64,000 bases of DNA from CAMLIZ01 sp036231905 (lineage in GTDB: Bacteria > Pseudomonadota > Gammaproteobacteria > Burkholderiales > Burkholderiaceae_C), in assembly GCF_036231905.1 (NCBI RefSeq), contig NZ_JAZARE010000003.1, positions 372,001 to 436,000 of the forward strand, written 5' to 3'. The position numbers and the translations under genes are program-made. The notes below the pieces were generated by a model. The model saw only the letters and a program-made list of their open reading frames with translations, was not told the origin of the DNA and searched no databases. Positions 26,200 to 35,224 of the stretch are shown piece after piece. Positions within the stretch are counted from its first letter, which is position 1; every line of letters begins with the position of its first letter.

Positions 26200-26625
26200 T
26201 CAGCGCGAGTAGACGTTCATGCCGGGGAAGAAGAAACCGACTTCCACCGCTGCAGTTTCCGGCGCGTCCGAGCCGTGCACCGCGTTGGCGTCGATGCTAT
26301 CGGCGAAATCGGCGCGGATCGTGCCTTTCTCGGCCTTCTTCGGGTCGGTGGCGCCCATCAGTTCACGGTTCTTCGCGATGGCGTTTTCGCCTTCGAGCAC
26401 CTGGATCATCACCGGGCCGGAGATCATGAAGTTGACGAGGTCGTTGAAGAACGGACGCGCCTTGTGAACGGCGTAGAACGCCTCGGCTTCACCGCGCGAC
26501 AGATGCGCCATCTTGGCGGCAACGATCTTGAGGCCAGCGCCTTCGAAGCGGGCGTAGATCTGTCCGATCACGTTCTTCGCCACGGCGTCGGGCTTGATGA
26601 TGGACAGGGTGCGTTCGATGGCCAT
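26200..26625 (-). CDS. ndk: Nucleoside diphosphate kinase
   Basis: Transfers the gamma phosphate of ATP to nucleoside diphosphates. The 141-residue enzyme has the phosphorylated histidine His117 in NAVHGSDAPETA and the conserved N-terminus RTLSIIKPDAVAKN. A strong AGGAGA ribosome-binding site precedes the ATG and a TACAAT promoter element lies upstream, so this is probably the promoter-proximal gene of the long run extending down to 10064. Confidence 0.98.
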   Translation of the reverse strand: MAIERTLSIIKPDAVAKNVIGQIYARFEGAGLKIVAAKMAHLSRGEAEAFYAVHKARPFFNDLVNFMISGPVMIQVLEGENAIAKNRELMGATDPKKAEKGTIRADFADSIDANAVHGSDAPETAAVEVGFFFPGMNVYSR

Positions 26626-26663
26626 GTTTCTTCTCCTGAATCAATAACTTGGCAAAGCCTTGC

Positions 26664-26669
26664 ATTGTA
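26664..26669 (-). promoter_or_regulatory. -10 element of the ndk promoter
   Basis: The minus strand reads TACAAT, five of six consensus bases, about 39 nt before the ndk start codon. No convincing -35 hexamer is 17 nt upstream, so the promoter is only tentative. Confidence 0.45.
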
Positions 26670-26718
26670 GCCCGCGAACATGTCCGGGCACTGCACGCGG
26701 GGCCTGCTTGGCGTGGGG

Positions 26719-28701
26719 TCAGCGCCCGCGCCGCCCGCCCCGCGGGCCACCCCGGCCACCACCACCGCCGCCACCACCCTTGTTGCGCAGGAAGGCGTCG
26801 GCACCGATGTAGCCCACCGAGGTCTGCATCGGGTCGGGCTGCTTCACGCCGCCGCCACCACCGCCGCCACCGCCCTTCTTGCGGCCGCCGCCGGGGCCGC
26901 CGGCACCCCCTGGCCCGCGCGGCTTCTGGACAAAACGCTTGTCGTAGGTCTGCTGCAGCGGATTCGGGATCGGGCCGGTGTTGTCATCGTCCCCGTCATG
27001 GTGCTGGCGGCGATTGGCCTGGCGGTCCTGCATCAGCGCCCGCTTGTCGTAGGTCTGCTGCAGCGGATTCGGGATCGGGCCGGTGTTCTCGTCGCGATCA
27101 TCGGCCGCACGGGGCTCGCGCCGTTCGGCCTGGCGGCCGCGCTTGTCGAAGGTCTGCTGCAACGGGTTGGGAATGTTGCCGCCACCCTCGCGCGGGCCCG
27201 GGCCGCGCTGGCCCGTCTCTTCGCGCCGGCCGCCCTCTTCACGGCGGCCGCCACGGCCACGCTTGCCGCCCCGGCGGCCGCGGCCCGGCTTGCCTTCGCC
27301 GCCTTCTGCCTCGGCGCTCTGCGGCCGGCCCTCACCACCACCGGCCAGGCGGCGGATGGTGCGCACGTCGTTGTCGTCCAGGTCCACCCACACGCCGCGC
27401 TTGAGCCCGCGCGGCAGCACCACGGTGCCATAACGCACGCGGATGAGGCGGCTCACGGTGAGGCCCACCGCGTCGAAAAGCTTGCGCACCTCGCGGTTGC
27501 GGCCTTCGGTGATGACCACGCGGTACCAGCGGTTCACACCCTCGCCGCCACCGTCCTCGATGGCCTTGAATGCGGCCTTCTGGCCCTCGATGTCCACACC
27601 CTCCAGCAGGCGGGCGCGCGACTCGTCGTCCAGGGTGCCCAGCACCCGCACGGCGTATTCCCGCTCCACGCCGAAGCGCGGATGCATCAGCTGGTTGGCG
27701 AGCTCGCCCGAGTTGGTGAACAGCAGCAGGCCTTCGGTGTTGATGTCCAGCCGCCCCACGGACTGCCACTTGCCCTGCTGCAGCCGCGGCAGCTTGCGGA
27801 ACACCGTGGGCCGCTGCTGCGGATCGTCATGCGTCACCACTTCGCCGGCCGGCTTGTGATAGGCGATCACGCGCGGCGGGGGCGGCGAGATGCGGTAGCG
27901 CACCGGCTTGCCATTGACCTTGACCTGATCCCCAAAGGAGATGCGCTGGCCGATGTGCGCCGGCTCGCCGTTCACCGTGACACGGCCCTCGACGATCATC
28001 TGCTCCAGGTCGCGCCGGGAGCCGACGCCGGCCTGCGCGAGCACCTTGTGCAGCTTGGGCGCGTCGGCATCCGCAGCCAGCACCCGCTTGGTCTGGGCCT
28101 CCTCGACGGCCGCTTCGGGCTCGGCTTCAGCGGCCGGGGGTTCGGCATCGAACTCGCCGGACAACAGCTGGGCGAACACCTCGCCGGTGCTGGGCGTGGG
28201 CGGCACCGGGCGCGGCTCCTTGGGCGGGCGCGGCTCCCTGGGTGGCCGCGGCTCGCGCGGTTCGCGCGCTTCGCGGGCTTCGGCAGCAGCCCCTTCAGCG
28301 CCAGCGCCGCCTTCGGCCACCACGCCATCCGGGCCCGCCTCGCGCGGGCCGCGGTCACGCCGGCCGCGCCGGCGGTTGCGCCCACTGCGCGGGGCGTCGC
28401 CCGCGGGGGCGGCTGCACCGGCCCCATCGTCCGATCCGGCAGGCTCCGCTTCCACCCCGGCCGCCACGGCGGGCTCGGCCTGCGCAGGAATCGCCGCCAC
28501 CACGGTCTCCGGCACCGTCAAGGGCGCCGGCTCCACGGTGTGGCCACCGGCATCGCTGATGGCCTCTGCCACCGCCTCGGCGGTCTCGCTCTTTTTCACC
28601 GTGCGTCGGCGTCGCGGCTTGGGCGCTGGCGCGTCGGGGGAGCCGGCGGCCGGGTCGGCCGGGGCATCGGAGGGGAGCGAGTCGGAGTCGTTGGCGTTCA
28701 T
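26719..28701 (-). CDS. rluB: 23S rRNA pseudouridine synthase RluB with long disordered tails
   Basis: RluB isomerises U2605 of 23S rRNA. The 660-residue protein is far longer than the usual 290 or so. Residues 1-210 are an Ala/Pro/Arg-rich low-complexity extension, an S4 domain follows (about 212-260, APKLHKVLAQAGVGSRRDLEQ), then the synthase domain (about 275-430) with the catalytic aspartate in SVGRLDINTEG near 316. Residues 430-660 are a basic Gly/Arg-rich tail carrying three copies of IPNPLQQT[F/Y]DKR at 510-521, 543-554 and 578-589, then DPMQTSVGYIGADAF and poly-glycine. The start overlaps the scpB stop as ATGA. Confidence 0.92.
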   Translation of the reverse strand: MNANDSDSLPSDAPADPAAGSPDAPAPKPRRRRTVKKSETAEAVAEAISDAGGHTVEPAPLTVPETVVAAIPAQAEPAVAAGVEAEPAGSDDGAGAAAPAGDAPRSGRNRRRGRRDRGPREAGPDGVVAEGGAGAEGAAAEAREAREPREPRPPREPRPPKEPRPVPPTPSTGEVFAQLLSGEFDAEPPAAEAEPEAAVEEAQTKRVLAADADAPKLHKVLAQAGVGSRRDLEQMIVEGRVTVNGEPAHIGQRISFGDQVKVNGKPVRYRISPPPPRVIAYHKPAGEVVTHDDPQQRPTVFRKLPRLQQGKWQSVGRLDINTEGLLLFTNSGELANQLMHPRFGVEREYAVRVLGTLDDESRARLLEGVDIEGQKAAFKAIEDGGGEGVNRWYRVVITEGRNREVRKLFDAVGLTVSRLIRVRYGTVVLPRGLKRGVWVDLDDNDVRTIRRLAGGGEGRPQSAEAEGGEGKPGRGRRGGKRGRGGRREEGGRREETGQRGPGPREGGGNIPNPLQQTFDKRGRQAERREPRAADDRDENTGPIPNPLQQTYDKRALMQDRQANRRQHHDGDDDNTGPIPNPLQQTYDKRFVQKPRGPGGAGGPGGGRKKGGGGGGGGGVKQPDPMQTSVGYIGADAFLRNKGGGGGGGGRGGPRGGRRGR

Positions 28702-29441
28702 GTGTGTGGTTCTACAGGTGCCGCATCGTCGGCCGGCACGTCAGGGACAGGTTCTTCGTCGGGAGCCGCGGATGCAGGCGAATCGCTGCTGGCGGCGGGT
28801 GCGGGTTCGGCGGGCGGGGTGGGCTCGGCAGCCGCCGCCTGCGCATCCAGGGGCAGTGCGGCCTGCCCTTCCTCGAGCAAGGAGGGTTGCCCGTCGGACA
28901 TGCCATCCACCAGCGCTGCCGCGTGCGGCGGCGCACCGTCCAGTGCGGGCAGCTGGTCCAGGCTGGCCAGCCCCAGGTCGTCCAGGAACTGGCGTGTGGT
29001 GGCATACAGCGCCGGGCGGCCGGGGGCTTCGCGGTAGCCGATGGCTTCGATCCAGCCGCGGTCCTCCAGCTGCTTGACGATCTGGCTGCCCACCGTCACG
29101 CCGCGGATGTCCTCGATGTCGCCCCGGGTGACCGGCTGGCGGTAGGCCACGATCGCCAGCGTTTCCATCACGGCGCGGGAGTACTTCGGCGGCTTCTCGG
29201 GATTGAGCCGGTCCAGGAACTCGCGCATTTCCGGCCGGCTTTGGAAACGCCAGCCGCTGGCCAATGCCACCAGTTCGACGCCGCGGTCTTCCCATTCGCG
29301 CGCCAGCTCATCGAGCAGGCTGCGCAGGGTGTCTGCACCGACCTGGTCTTCGAACAGCACGCGCATCTCGCGCAGCGAGAGCGGTGCCTGGGCGCAGATC
29401 AGCGCGGTTTCGAGGACGCGCTTTGCATCCTGGGTGTTCAT
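28698..29441 (-). CDS. scpB: Segregation and condensation protein B
   Basis: ScpB is the kite-type winged-helix dimer that bridges ScpA and SMC in chromosome condensation. The 247-residue protein has the two winged-helix modules (about 5-85 and 90-165; ETALICAQAPLSLREMRVLF, AVMETLAIVAYRQPVTRGDIEDIRG) and a long Ala/Pro/Glu/Asp-rich tail from about 170. scpA is not adjacent. The scpB-rluB pair overlaps by 4 nt, which is widely conserved. Confidence 0.95.
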   Translation of the reverse strand: MNTQDAKRVLETALICAQAPLSLREMRVLFEDQVGADTLRSLLDELAREWEDRGVELVALASGWRFQSRPEMREFLDRLNPEKPPKYSRAVMETLAIVAYRQPVTRGDIEDIRGVTVGSQIVKQLEDRGWIEAIGYREAPGRPALYATTRQFLDDLGLASLDQLPALDGAPPHAAALVDGMSDGQPSLLEEGQAALPLDAQAAAAEPTPPAEPAPAASSDSPASAAPDEEPVPDVPADDAAPVEPHT

Positions 29442-29624
29442 CGATGTGGTTCTCGCGGCCGGCCTTGAACCGGCAGTGGCGATCGGAGCGCCTGGGGCCT
29501 CAAACAGACCTGGAGGCTCGTGCCTCGGTGGCGCCGCTGTAGCGTCTGGCAGGCCGACCAGCAGGCTGCGAAGGGATATCGCAGGGCGCTGAAGCCTGGG
29601 GACCTGGAACGCGATTGTAGCCGC

Positions 29625-30611
29625 TCATCGTGATGCTCCGGCGACCTGCTGCCACGCCGGCAGCAGGTCCGCCGGCAGGTCGGCCTGGAAATCCAGCTCC
29701 CGGGCCGTGGCCGGATGGCGCAGGCGCAGGCGCTCGGCGTGCAGGGCCTGGCGTGTGAGCCCCAGTGCGGGGCGGCCGCCATAGGTGGCATCCGCCAGCA
29801 GGGGATGGCCGCGCGACGCGAGGTGCACGCGGATCTGGTGCGTGCGGCCGGTGTGCAAGGTGCAGCGCAGCGCGCTCACGCCGTCGTGCACGGCGATGCG
29901 CTCCACGTCCGTGCGCGCAGGTTTGCCCGACGCCACCACGGCCATGCGGATGCGCGACTGCGGGTCGCGTGCAATGGGCGCGTCGATGCTTACGTGCTCG
30001 AAGCGCACTTCGCCGTGGGCGAGCGCGAGGTACTGGCGGTGCACCTCGCGCGCGGCGATGCTGCGCACCAGCGCCGTCACCGCCGGCAGCGTCTTGCCCA
30101 CCACCATGAGGCCGGACGTGTCCTTGTCGAGCCGGTGAACAATGCCCGCGCGCGGCAGGGACGCGGCCGCCGCATGGTGCGCGAGCAGCGCATTGAGCAC
30201 GGTGCCGGACCAGTTGCCCGCGGCCGGATGCACCACCATCCCGGCCGGCTTGTGGATGACCAGCAGGTGCTCGTCCTCGAACGCGATGTCCAAGGGCAGG
30301 GGCTCGGCCCGGAAGGCGCGGCTTTCCGCCGTGGGCACAAGCTCCAGCCGAACGGCCTGCCCCACGCGCACGCGGCGCGACGCCGCACCGGCCGCCACCC
30401 CATCCAGGAGGACATGGCCGCCATCGATCAGCGATTGCAGGTGGCTGCGCGAAAACTCCGGCGCCAGGACGACCAGCACCTTGTCCAGGCGCTCGCCGTG
30501 CTGCGCCGCATCGACCACTGCCTGGCGAACTTCATGCGCGTCGGCTTCGGCCTCGTCGGCAGCGTCGGGCAGCGTGTGCAGGTCCAACGGCTGCGGCTCG
30601 GGGCGGTTCAT
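29625..30611 (-). CDS. rluD: 23S rRNA pseudouridine synthase RluD
   Basis: RluD makes pseudouridines 1911, 1915 and 1917 in helix 69 of 23S rRNA. The 328-residue protein has an N-terminal S4 domain (about 45-105; GERLDKVLVVLAPEFSRSHL) and the synthase domain with the catalytic aspartate in GIVHRLDKDTSGLMVV near 158-165. The ATG at 30611 is chosen because the upstream extension overlaps the divergent bamD promoter; the start codon itself overlaps a plus-strand TATAAT. The divergent rluD/bamD pair is typical of betaproteobacteria. The 183-nt gap between rluD and scpB shows nothing recognisable. Confidence 0.95.
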   Translation of the reverse strand: MNRPEPQPLDLHTLPDAADEAEADAHEVRQAVVDAAQHGERLDKVLVVLAPEFSRSHLQSLIDGGHVLLDGVAAGAASRRVRVGQAVRLELVPTAESRAFRAEPLPLDIAFEDEHLLVIHKPAGMVVHPAAGNWSGTVLNALLAHHAAAASLPRAGIVHRLDKDTSGLMVVGKTLPAVTALVRSIAAREVHRQYLALAHGEVRFEHVSIDAPIARDPQSRIRMAVVASGKPARTDVERIAVHDGVSALRCTLHTGRTHQIRVHLASRGHPLLADATYGGRPALGLTRQALHAERLRLRHPATARELDFQADLPADLLPAWQQVAGASR

Positions 30612-30616
30612 ATAAT
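30611..30616 (+). promoter_or_regulatory. TATAAT -10 element of bamD
   Basis: A perfect TATAAT on the plus strand lies 55 nt upstream of the bamD ATG and overlaps the first base of the divergent rluD start codon. The -35 region is poor. Transcription from here would start near 30623 and reads away from rluD. Confidence 0.55.
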
Positions 30617-30670
30617 CGTGTGCGTTCTTGCAGACTACCGATGCCGGCCCACGATGTGCCGGACCCACCG

Positions 30671-31483
30671 ATGACCGTTTCCCGTGTGTGGCGCCTTAGC
30701 GGCGCAATGGCGCCGCTGATGCTGGCGGCGCTGCTGGCGGCTTGTGGTTCGAGCCCGAAAGGCGACGACAACTCGCCGCAGGCGGTCGAACGATTGTATG
30801 CAGACGCCAAGGAAGACATGGCGTCCGGCTCCTACGACTCGGCGATCAAGCTGCTGGAGCGCGTGGAAGGCCGGGCGGCCGGCACCCTGCTGGCACAGCA
30901 GGCCACGCTCGACCTGGCCTACGTGTACTACAAGCAGGGCGAGCGCGCACAGTCCATCTCCACGCTGGACCGCTTCATCAAGCTGCATCCGTCCAGCCCG
31001 GCGCTGGACTATGCGCTGTACCTGCGCGGCATCGTGAACTTCAACGACAACCGCGGGCTGCTGGGCAGCCTGGCCGGCCAGGACATGTCCGAGCGCGACC
31101 AGCAGGCTTCGCGGGACGCGCACCAGTCGTTCAAGCAGCTGGTGGAACAGTTCCCGAACTCCAAGTACACGCCGGACGCGCGGCTGCGCATGGACTACAT
31201 CGTGAACGCGCTGGCCGACTATGAGCTGCATGTGGCGCGCTACTACTTCCGCCGCGGCGCCTTCGTGGCGGCTGCCAACCGCGCCCAGCAGGCGGTGCAG
31301 GAGTTCCAGCAGGCGCCCGCCACGGAAGAAGCGCTCTACATCATGGCGCAGAGCTACGACAAGCTGGGCCTGACCCAGCTGCGCGACGACGCCGACCGTG
31401 TGCTGAAGAAGAACTTCCCGAACAGCCGCTATCTCGTGGAAGGCATCCGCTCGCCTAACCGCTCCTGGTGGCAGTTCTGGTGA
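30671..31483 (+). CDS. bamD: Outer-membrane assembly lipoprotein BamD
   Basis: BamD is the essential TPR lipoprotein of the BAM complex. The 270-residue precursor has a signal peptide with lipobox LLAAC (Cys25) and tandem TPRs (for example AERLYADAKEDMASGSYDSAIKLLE-type repeats; DLAYVYYKQGERAQSISTLDRFI in part). The C-terminus GIRSPNRSWWQFW is the usual aromatic ending in this group. The ATG at 30671 places the signal peptide correctly; codons at 30620 or 30641 would add a non-hydrophobic extension. Confidence 0.96.
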   Translation: MTVSRVWRLSGAMAPLMLAALLAACGSSPKGDDNSPQAVERLYADAKEDMASGSYDSAIKLLERVEGRAAGTLLAQQATLDLAYVYYKQGERAQSISTLDRFIKLHPSSPALDYALYLRGIVNFNDNRGLLGSLAGQDMSERDQQASRDAHQSFKQLVEQFPNSKYTPDARLRMDYIVNALADYELHVARYYFRRGAFVAAANRAQQAVQEFQQAPATEEALYIMAQSYDKLGLTQLRDDADRVLKKNFPNSRYLVEGIRSPNRSWWQFW

Positions 31484-31511
31484 CACGTTGACCCCCGGCC
31501 GTTGGGCGGCC

Positions 31512-31526
31512 GCCCCCCAAGGGGGC
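31512..31526. terminator. GC hairpin downstream of bamD
   Basis: GCCCCCCAAGGGGGC lies in the convergent gap between bamD and the helicase gene, inside GC-rich sequence resembling other Burkholderiales intergenic hairpins. There is no U-tract, so it is a possible bidirectional or Rho-assisted terminator rather than a classic one. Confidence 0.4.
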
Positions 31527-31618
31527 TCGAGTCGCGGCCGGGCAACCCGTCCGCGACCCGCCCGTTCTATCGCCAGCGCCCCTGACCGCGTTGCGGTCTG
31601 TCCCAGAGGGACTTGCCG

Positions 31619-33616
31619 CTAAAACGGCGCGTCCCGCGTGGCGGCCAATTCCGCCAGCCAGGCCAGCGCGTCGTCTTCGCTGGCCAGCGGCGTCATCGGC
31701 GGCAGCGCCGCCTTCAGGCGCTTGCCGTATTGCATCTGCGCCATGCGCGGGTCGCACACCACCAGCAAACCGCGGTCCGTTTCGCTGCGGATCAGGCGGC
31801 CGCCGCCCTGCTTGAGCGAGATGGCGGCTTCGGCCACGAAGTACGCCATGAACGCGTTGCCACCGGCGGCTTCGATCTGCTTGACCCGCGCCTCCACCAG
31901 GGGGTCGTTGGGTGGCGGAAAAGGCAGCTTGTCGATGAGCACGCACTGCAGCGCTTCACCGGGCACGTCGATGCCCTCCCAGAAGCTCTGGGATCCCACC
32001 AGCACGGACGACGGCCGGCTCAGGAAGGCCTGCAGCAGGCTGCGCTTGGGGCTTTCGCCCTGCACCAGCACCTGGATGTCGTGCCCGGCCAGCTGTTCGC
32101 GCAGCGTGGCAGCGATCTGCTGCAGCGCCCGCAGCGTGGTGGTGAGCACGAAGGTGCGGCCGCCCAGCGCAACCGCGCAGCGCGCAGCCAAGGCGGCCAC
32201 CGCCGGCGGATGTGCGCCGTCGTTGGGCTTGGGAAACCGCTGCGGGATCCACAGGCGGGCGTGGGCCGCGTAGTCGAAGGGGCTGTTGAGCTTGAGGGTG
32301 CGTGCATCCTCCAGGCCTGCCGACGCGGTAAACCAGGTCAGCGCCTCGTCGTCACCGAGGGTGGCCGAGGTGAATATCCAGGCCTTGGGCGCGGCCTCGC
32401 GCTGCTCGGTGAGCATGTCGCGAATGTCCAGCGGCGACTCCACCAGCCGCAGCTGCAAAGGGGTGAGGTCGATCCAGCGCACCCGGCCATCGGCACACGG
32501 CTGAACGAAGCGGCCGGCCAGGGAGGCGAGCTGCAAGGCGCGCTGCTGCAGCTTGGGGAAGTCGGGCGCGATCTCGCTCACGGTGTCCAAAGCCTCGGCC
32601 GCCTGCCGGCACATCGCATCCAAGGCGGCCAGCGAGTCCTTGAACAGTGCGAGCGTGGATCGTTCCTCCCAGCGAAGCTTGACGATGCCCCGCACGTCGC
32701 GCATGGGCCCTGCGGCCGCCAGGCGCAGGTCACGCGCGGCGCGGTCGCAGCCGGCCGCCAGGTCGGACCAGGGCGCCAGGCCACGCGCATGCTGCAGGCC
32801 CGCGGCCAGCATGTCGCGTGCAAAGTCGATCACCTGCCCGCTGCCCAAGGTGGTGCCGAGGAACTGCACACCCGCTTCGGCGAGCTGATGCGCTTCGTCG
32901 AACACCGCGGCGTCCACTGTGGGCAGCAGTTCGGCCACGCCGCTGTCACGCAAGGCCATGTCGGCGAAGAAGAGGTGATGGTTCACCACCACCAGGTCAG
33001 CGGCCATCGCTTCGCGGCGCGCCTTCATCACATGGCATTTGTAGTACTGCGGGCATTCAGCGCCCAGGCAGTTCTCGCGGGTGGAGGTCACCAGCGGAAT
33101 GACCGGCGAACGCTCGTCCAGGCCTTCGATTTCCGCCAGGTCCCCGGTGGTGGTGGCCTGGGCCCAGGTTTCCACCTTGGCGAGTGTGCGCACGGCCCAG
33201 CGGTCGGGCAGCTGCGCGCTCTGGCGCGCCTGATCCAGCCGATGCAGGCAGAGGTAGCTCGCCCGCCCCTTGAGCAGTGCCAGTGTCACCGGCATGCGCA
33301 AGGCATCGCGCAGACGCGGCAGGTCGCGCAGGAACAGCTGGTCCTGCAGGCTCTTGGTGGCCGTGCTCACCAGCGCCCGCTGACCGGAGAGCAGCAGCGG
33401 CACCAGGTAACCGAAGGTCTTGCCGACGCCCGTGCCGGCTTCCACCACCAGGGCTTCGCGCCGCTCGATCGCCTGCGCCACGGCCAACGCCAGCTGCTGC
33501 TGCGCATCCCGTTCCACATACGACGGGTCCGACTCGGCCAGCGGGCCGCCGGGCGCGAACGCCCAAGTGACCTGGGTGGCCAGCGCGCCTGCGGCCTGCT
33601 GTGCTTCGATGTCCAT
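31619..33616 (-). CDS. DinG/YoaA-family ATP-dependent DNA helicase
   Basis: An XPD-like superfamily 2 helicase with an iron-sulfur cluster. The 665-residue protein has Walker A GTGVGKT at 61-67, four cluster cysteines (Cys122, Cys182, Cys187, Cys193), the DEAH box at 239-242, and the late motifs GSQSFWEGIDVPGE and LLVVCDPRM...GRLIRSETD. DinG and YoaA unwind 5'-tailed duplexes and R-loops and help repair stalled forks. Length and the four-cysteine pattern fit YoaA/DinG, but which one cannot be decided. The start at 33616 removes a proline-rich extension with no ribosome-binding site. Confidence 0.9.
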   Translation of the reverse strand: MDIEAQQAAGALATQVTWAFAPGGPLAESDPSYVERDAQQQLALAVAQAIERREALVVEAGTGVGKTFGYLVPLLLSGQRALVSTATKSLQDQLFLRDLPRLRDALRMPVTLALLKGRASYLCLHRLDQARQSAQLPDRWAVRTLAKVETWAQATTTGDLAEIEGLDERSPVIPLVTSTRENCLGAECPQYYKCHVMKARREAMAADLVVVNHHLFFADMALRDSGVAELLPTVDAAVFDEAHQLAEAGVQFLGTTLGSGQVIDFARDMLAAGLQHARGLAPWSDLAAGCDRAARDLRLAAAGPMRDVRGIVKLRWEERSTLALFKDSLAALDAMCRQAAEALDTVSEIAPDFPKLQQRALQLASLAGRFVQPCADGRVRWIDLTPLQLRLVESPLDIRDMLTEQREAAPKAWIFTSATLGDDEALTWFTASAGLEDARTLKLNSPFDYAAHARLWIPQRFPKPNDGAHPPAVAALAARCAVALGGRTFVLTTTLRALQQIAATLREQLAGHDIQVLVQGESPKRSLLQAFLSRPSSVLVGSQSFWEGIDVPGEALQCVLIDKLPFPPPNDPLVEARVKQIEAAGGNAFMAYFVAEAAISLKQGGGRLIRSETDRGLLVVCDPRMAQMQYGKRLKAALPPMTPLASEDDALAWLAELAATRDAPF

Positions 33617-33792
33617 GGGGTTCAACGGGGGCCGGGCCGGCGATCGGTCAGGCGATGAAGGCAGCAGGCACCCAGGCGCACGGCCGGCCAAGGCAGCTGA
33701 CGAGGATGAAGGGGCGTGTCCACGAGCAAAAACGCATGTCCGTCACGGCAAGACTGCGCTGAGGGGACAGGCGGAGAGTTTATATTGCCGCC

Positions 33793-34560
33793 ATGAGCCC
33801 AAGCCCCCATGGCCACCGCCTCGCCGCGGCCACCGCACTGCATCGCGGCGACCGCGGTTACCAGCAAGACCAGGTCGAGATCCTCGTGCACCCGCGGGTC
33901 ACGGGCTGCGCGCTGGCCATCGTGGCCGACGGCATGGGCGGCAAGAGCGGCGGCCGCAAGGCCGCCGACCAGGTGATCCTCACTGCACAGCAGATCTTCG
34001 AACGCTACGTGCCGGAAAAGGACGATCCCACCGACACCTTGCGCCAGCTGGTGATGGAGGCGCACCTGATGATCAAGCTCACCGCCATCACCGCGGAAGA
34101 AGAGCCGCACAGCACCATCGCCGGCTTCATGATCGGCCCGACGCTCGAGTGCGAGGTGGTGCACGCCGGTGATTCACGCGTGTACCACTTCCGCGGCGCG
34201 GAGATGGTCAGCCGCACCATCGACCACTCCTACGTGCAGCGCCTCATCGAAGAAGGCAAGATCACCGAGGAAGAGGCCAACACCCATCCGCAGTCCAACC
34301 TGCTCACCGGCTGCCTGGGCACCCACCAGGATCCGCCCGTCACCCTCAGCCGCATCGGGCCGCTGCAGGTGGGCGACACCCTGCTCGCCTGCAGCGACGG
34401 CCTGTGGCACTACTTCACCCCCAAGGAGCTGGGTGCCATCGTGCAGGCGCTGCCGCCGCGTGAAGCGAGCGAGATGCTGGTGGGCAAGGCGCGCCAGCGC
34501 GCCCGCGGGGGCGGCGACAACCTGTCGCTGGCCCTGGTGCGGGTCGAACCGTTGCGCTGA
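33793..34560 (+). CDS. PP2C-family serine/threonine phosphatase
   Basis: A 255-residue metal-dependent phosphatase of the PPM/PP2C family. The metal ligands are visible: the aspartates of GDRGYQQD (20 and 26), DGMGG (Asp46), SDGLWHYF and GGGDNLSLALV near the C-terminus; HAGDSRVYHF is the central motif. There is no membrane segment or extra domain. No partner kinase gene is adjacent, so its substrate is unknown. A TATATT element precedes the ATG by a few bases and GGAG lies about 14 nt upstream, so the translation start is not certain. Confidence 0.88.
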   Translation: MSPSPHGHRLAAATALHRGDRGYQQDQVEILVHPRVTGCALAIVADGMGGKSGGRKAADQVILTAQQIFERYVPEKDDPTDTLRQLVMEAHLMIKLTAITAEEEPHSTIAGFMIGPTLECEVVHAGDSRVYHFRGAEMVSRTIDHSYVQRLIEEGKITEEEANTHPQSNLLTGCLGTHQDPPVTLSRIGPLQVGDTLLACSDGLWHYFTPKELGAIVQALPPREASEMLVGKARQRARGGGDNLSLALVRVEPLR

Positions 34561-34567
34561 GGGGTTG

Positions 34568-35224
34568 TCAGCGGGCGGCGCTGGCTGCCACGGCGGCCGG
34601 GATGGGCAGTGAGGCTGCCGGCTTGTGCACCTGCGCCCGTGCGGCATTGCGGCGCGCCAGCTCCTCACGATGCGCAGCGGCCTCCTTCTGCCGCTGCCGA
34701 TACGCCGCCTCATTGCGCTCGCGTTCCGCGGCCGAAAGAGCTGGCGGATGCGCCGCACCAGGCTCTTCGTGTCGCGCCACGGCGGGCGCCGACGCCACAC
34801 GAGCCTCAGCCGCAGACGCCGCCGAGGCAACCGCCGCCTGGCGCTGCACGACACGCGGCTGGGCCGGCGCCGCGCGTTTCAGGGCGGCCTCGCGTTGTTT
34901 CTCCTGCAGGCGCTCGAGTTGTGCAGCGGCGCGTTGCTTACGCAGCGCCTCGTCCAGCACCGACTGCTGCTGTGCCAGGTGCTCCAGCGCCAAGCGCCGA
35001 TCGGCACGCGCCTGCTCAATGCAGGAGGTGATGATGAACTGCGACTCGCATTGCCGGACCTGCGCCGCATACTGAGATTCCACCCGCTGCCGCTCATTCG
35101 CCACGCGCTCGCGCTCGGTACGCTGGTCGAGCGCGTCGGCCGCGGGCGCATTGGCAGTCCAAGCGGCGAGCAGCAGCGCAGCGACAGCGCGCAGCGGGGC
35201 GTCAGGTGAGAGAGGTATCGACAT
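34568..35224 (-). CDS. Secreted coiled-coil protein of unknown function
   Basis: A 218-residue protein with a signal peptide (about 1-29, cleavage near APAAD), then a long Arg/Gln/Glu/Ala-rich region with heptad character and two cysteines (Cys59 and Cys68 in CESQFIITSC) that could form a disulfide. The tail (about 120-218) is Ala/Arg/Glu-rich. The pattern C-x8-C followed by ARADRRLALEHL recurs in small periplasmic proteins of betaproteobacteria, but I know no function. The start at 35224 gives a proper signal peptide and overlaps the zapE 3' end by 23 nt, so the two are probably co-expressed. Confidence 0.75.
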   Translation of the reverse strand: MSIPLSPDAPLRAVAALLLAAWTANAPAADALDQRTERERVANERQRVESQYAAQVRQCESQFIITSCIEQARADRRLALEHLAQQQSVLDEALRKQRAAAQLERLQEKQREAALKRAAPAQPRVVQRQAAVASAASAAEARVASAPAVARHEEPGAAHPPALSAAERERNEAAYRQRQKEAAAHREELARRNAARAQVHKPAASLPIPAAVAASAAR

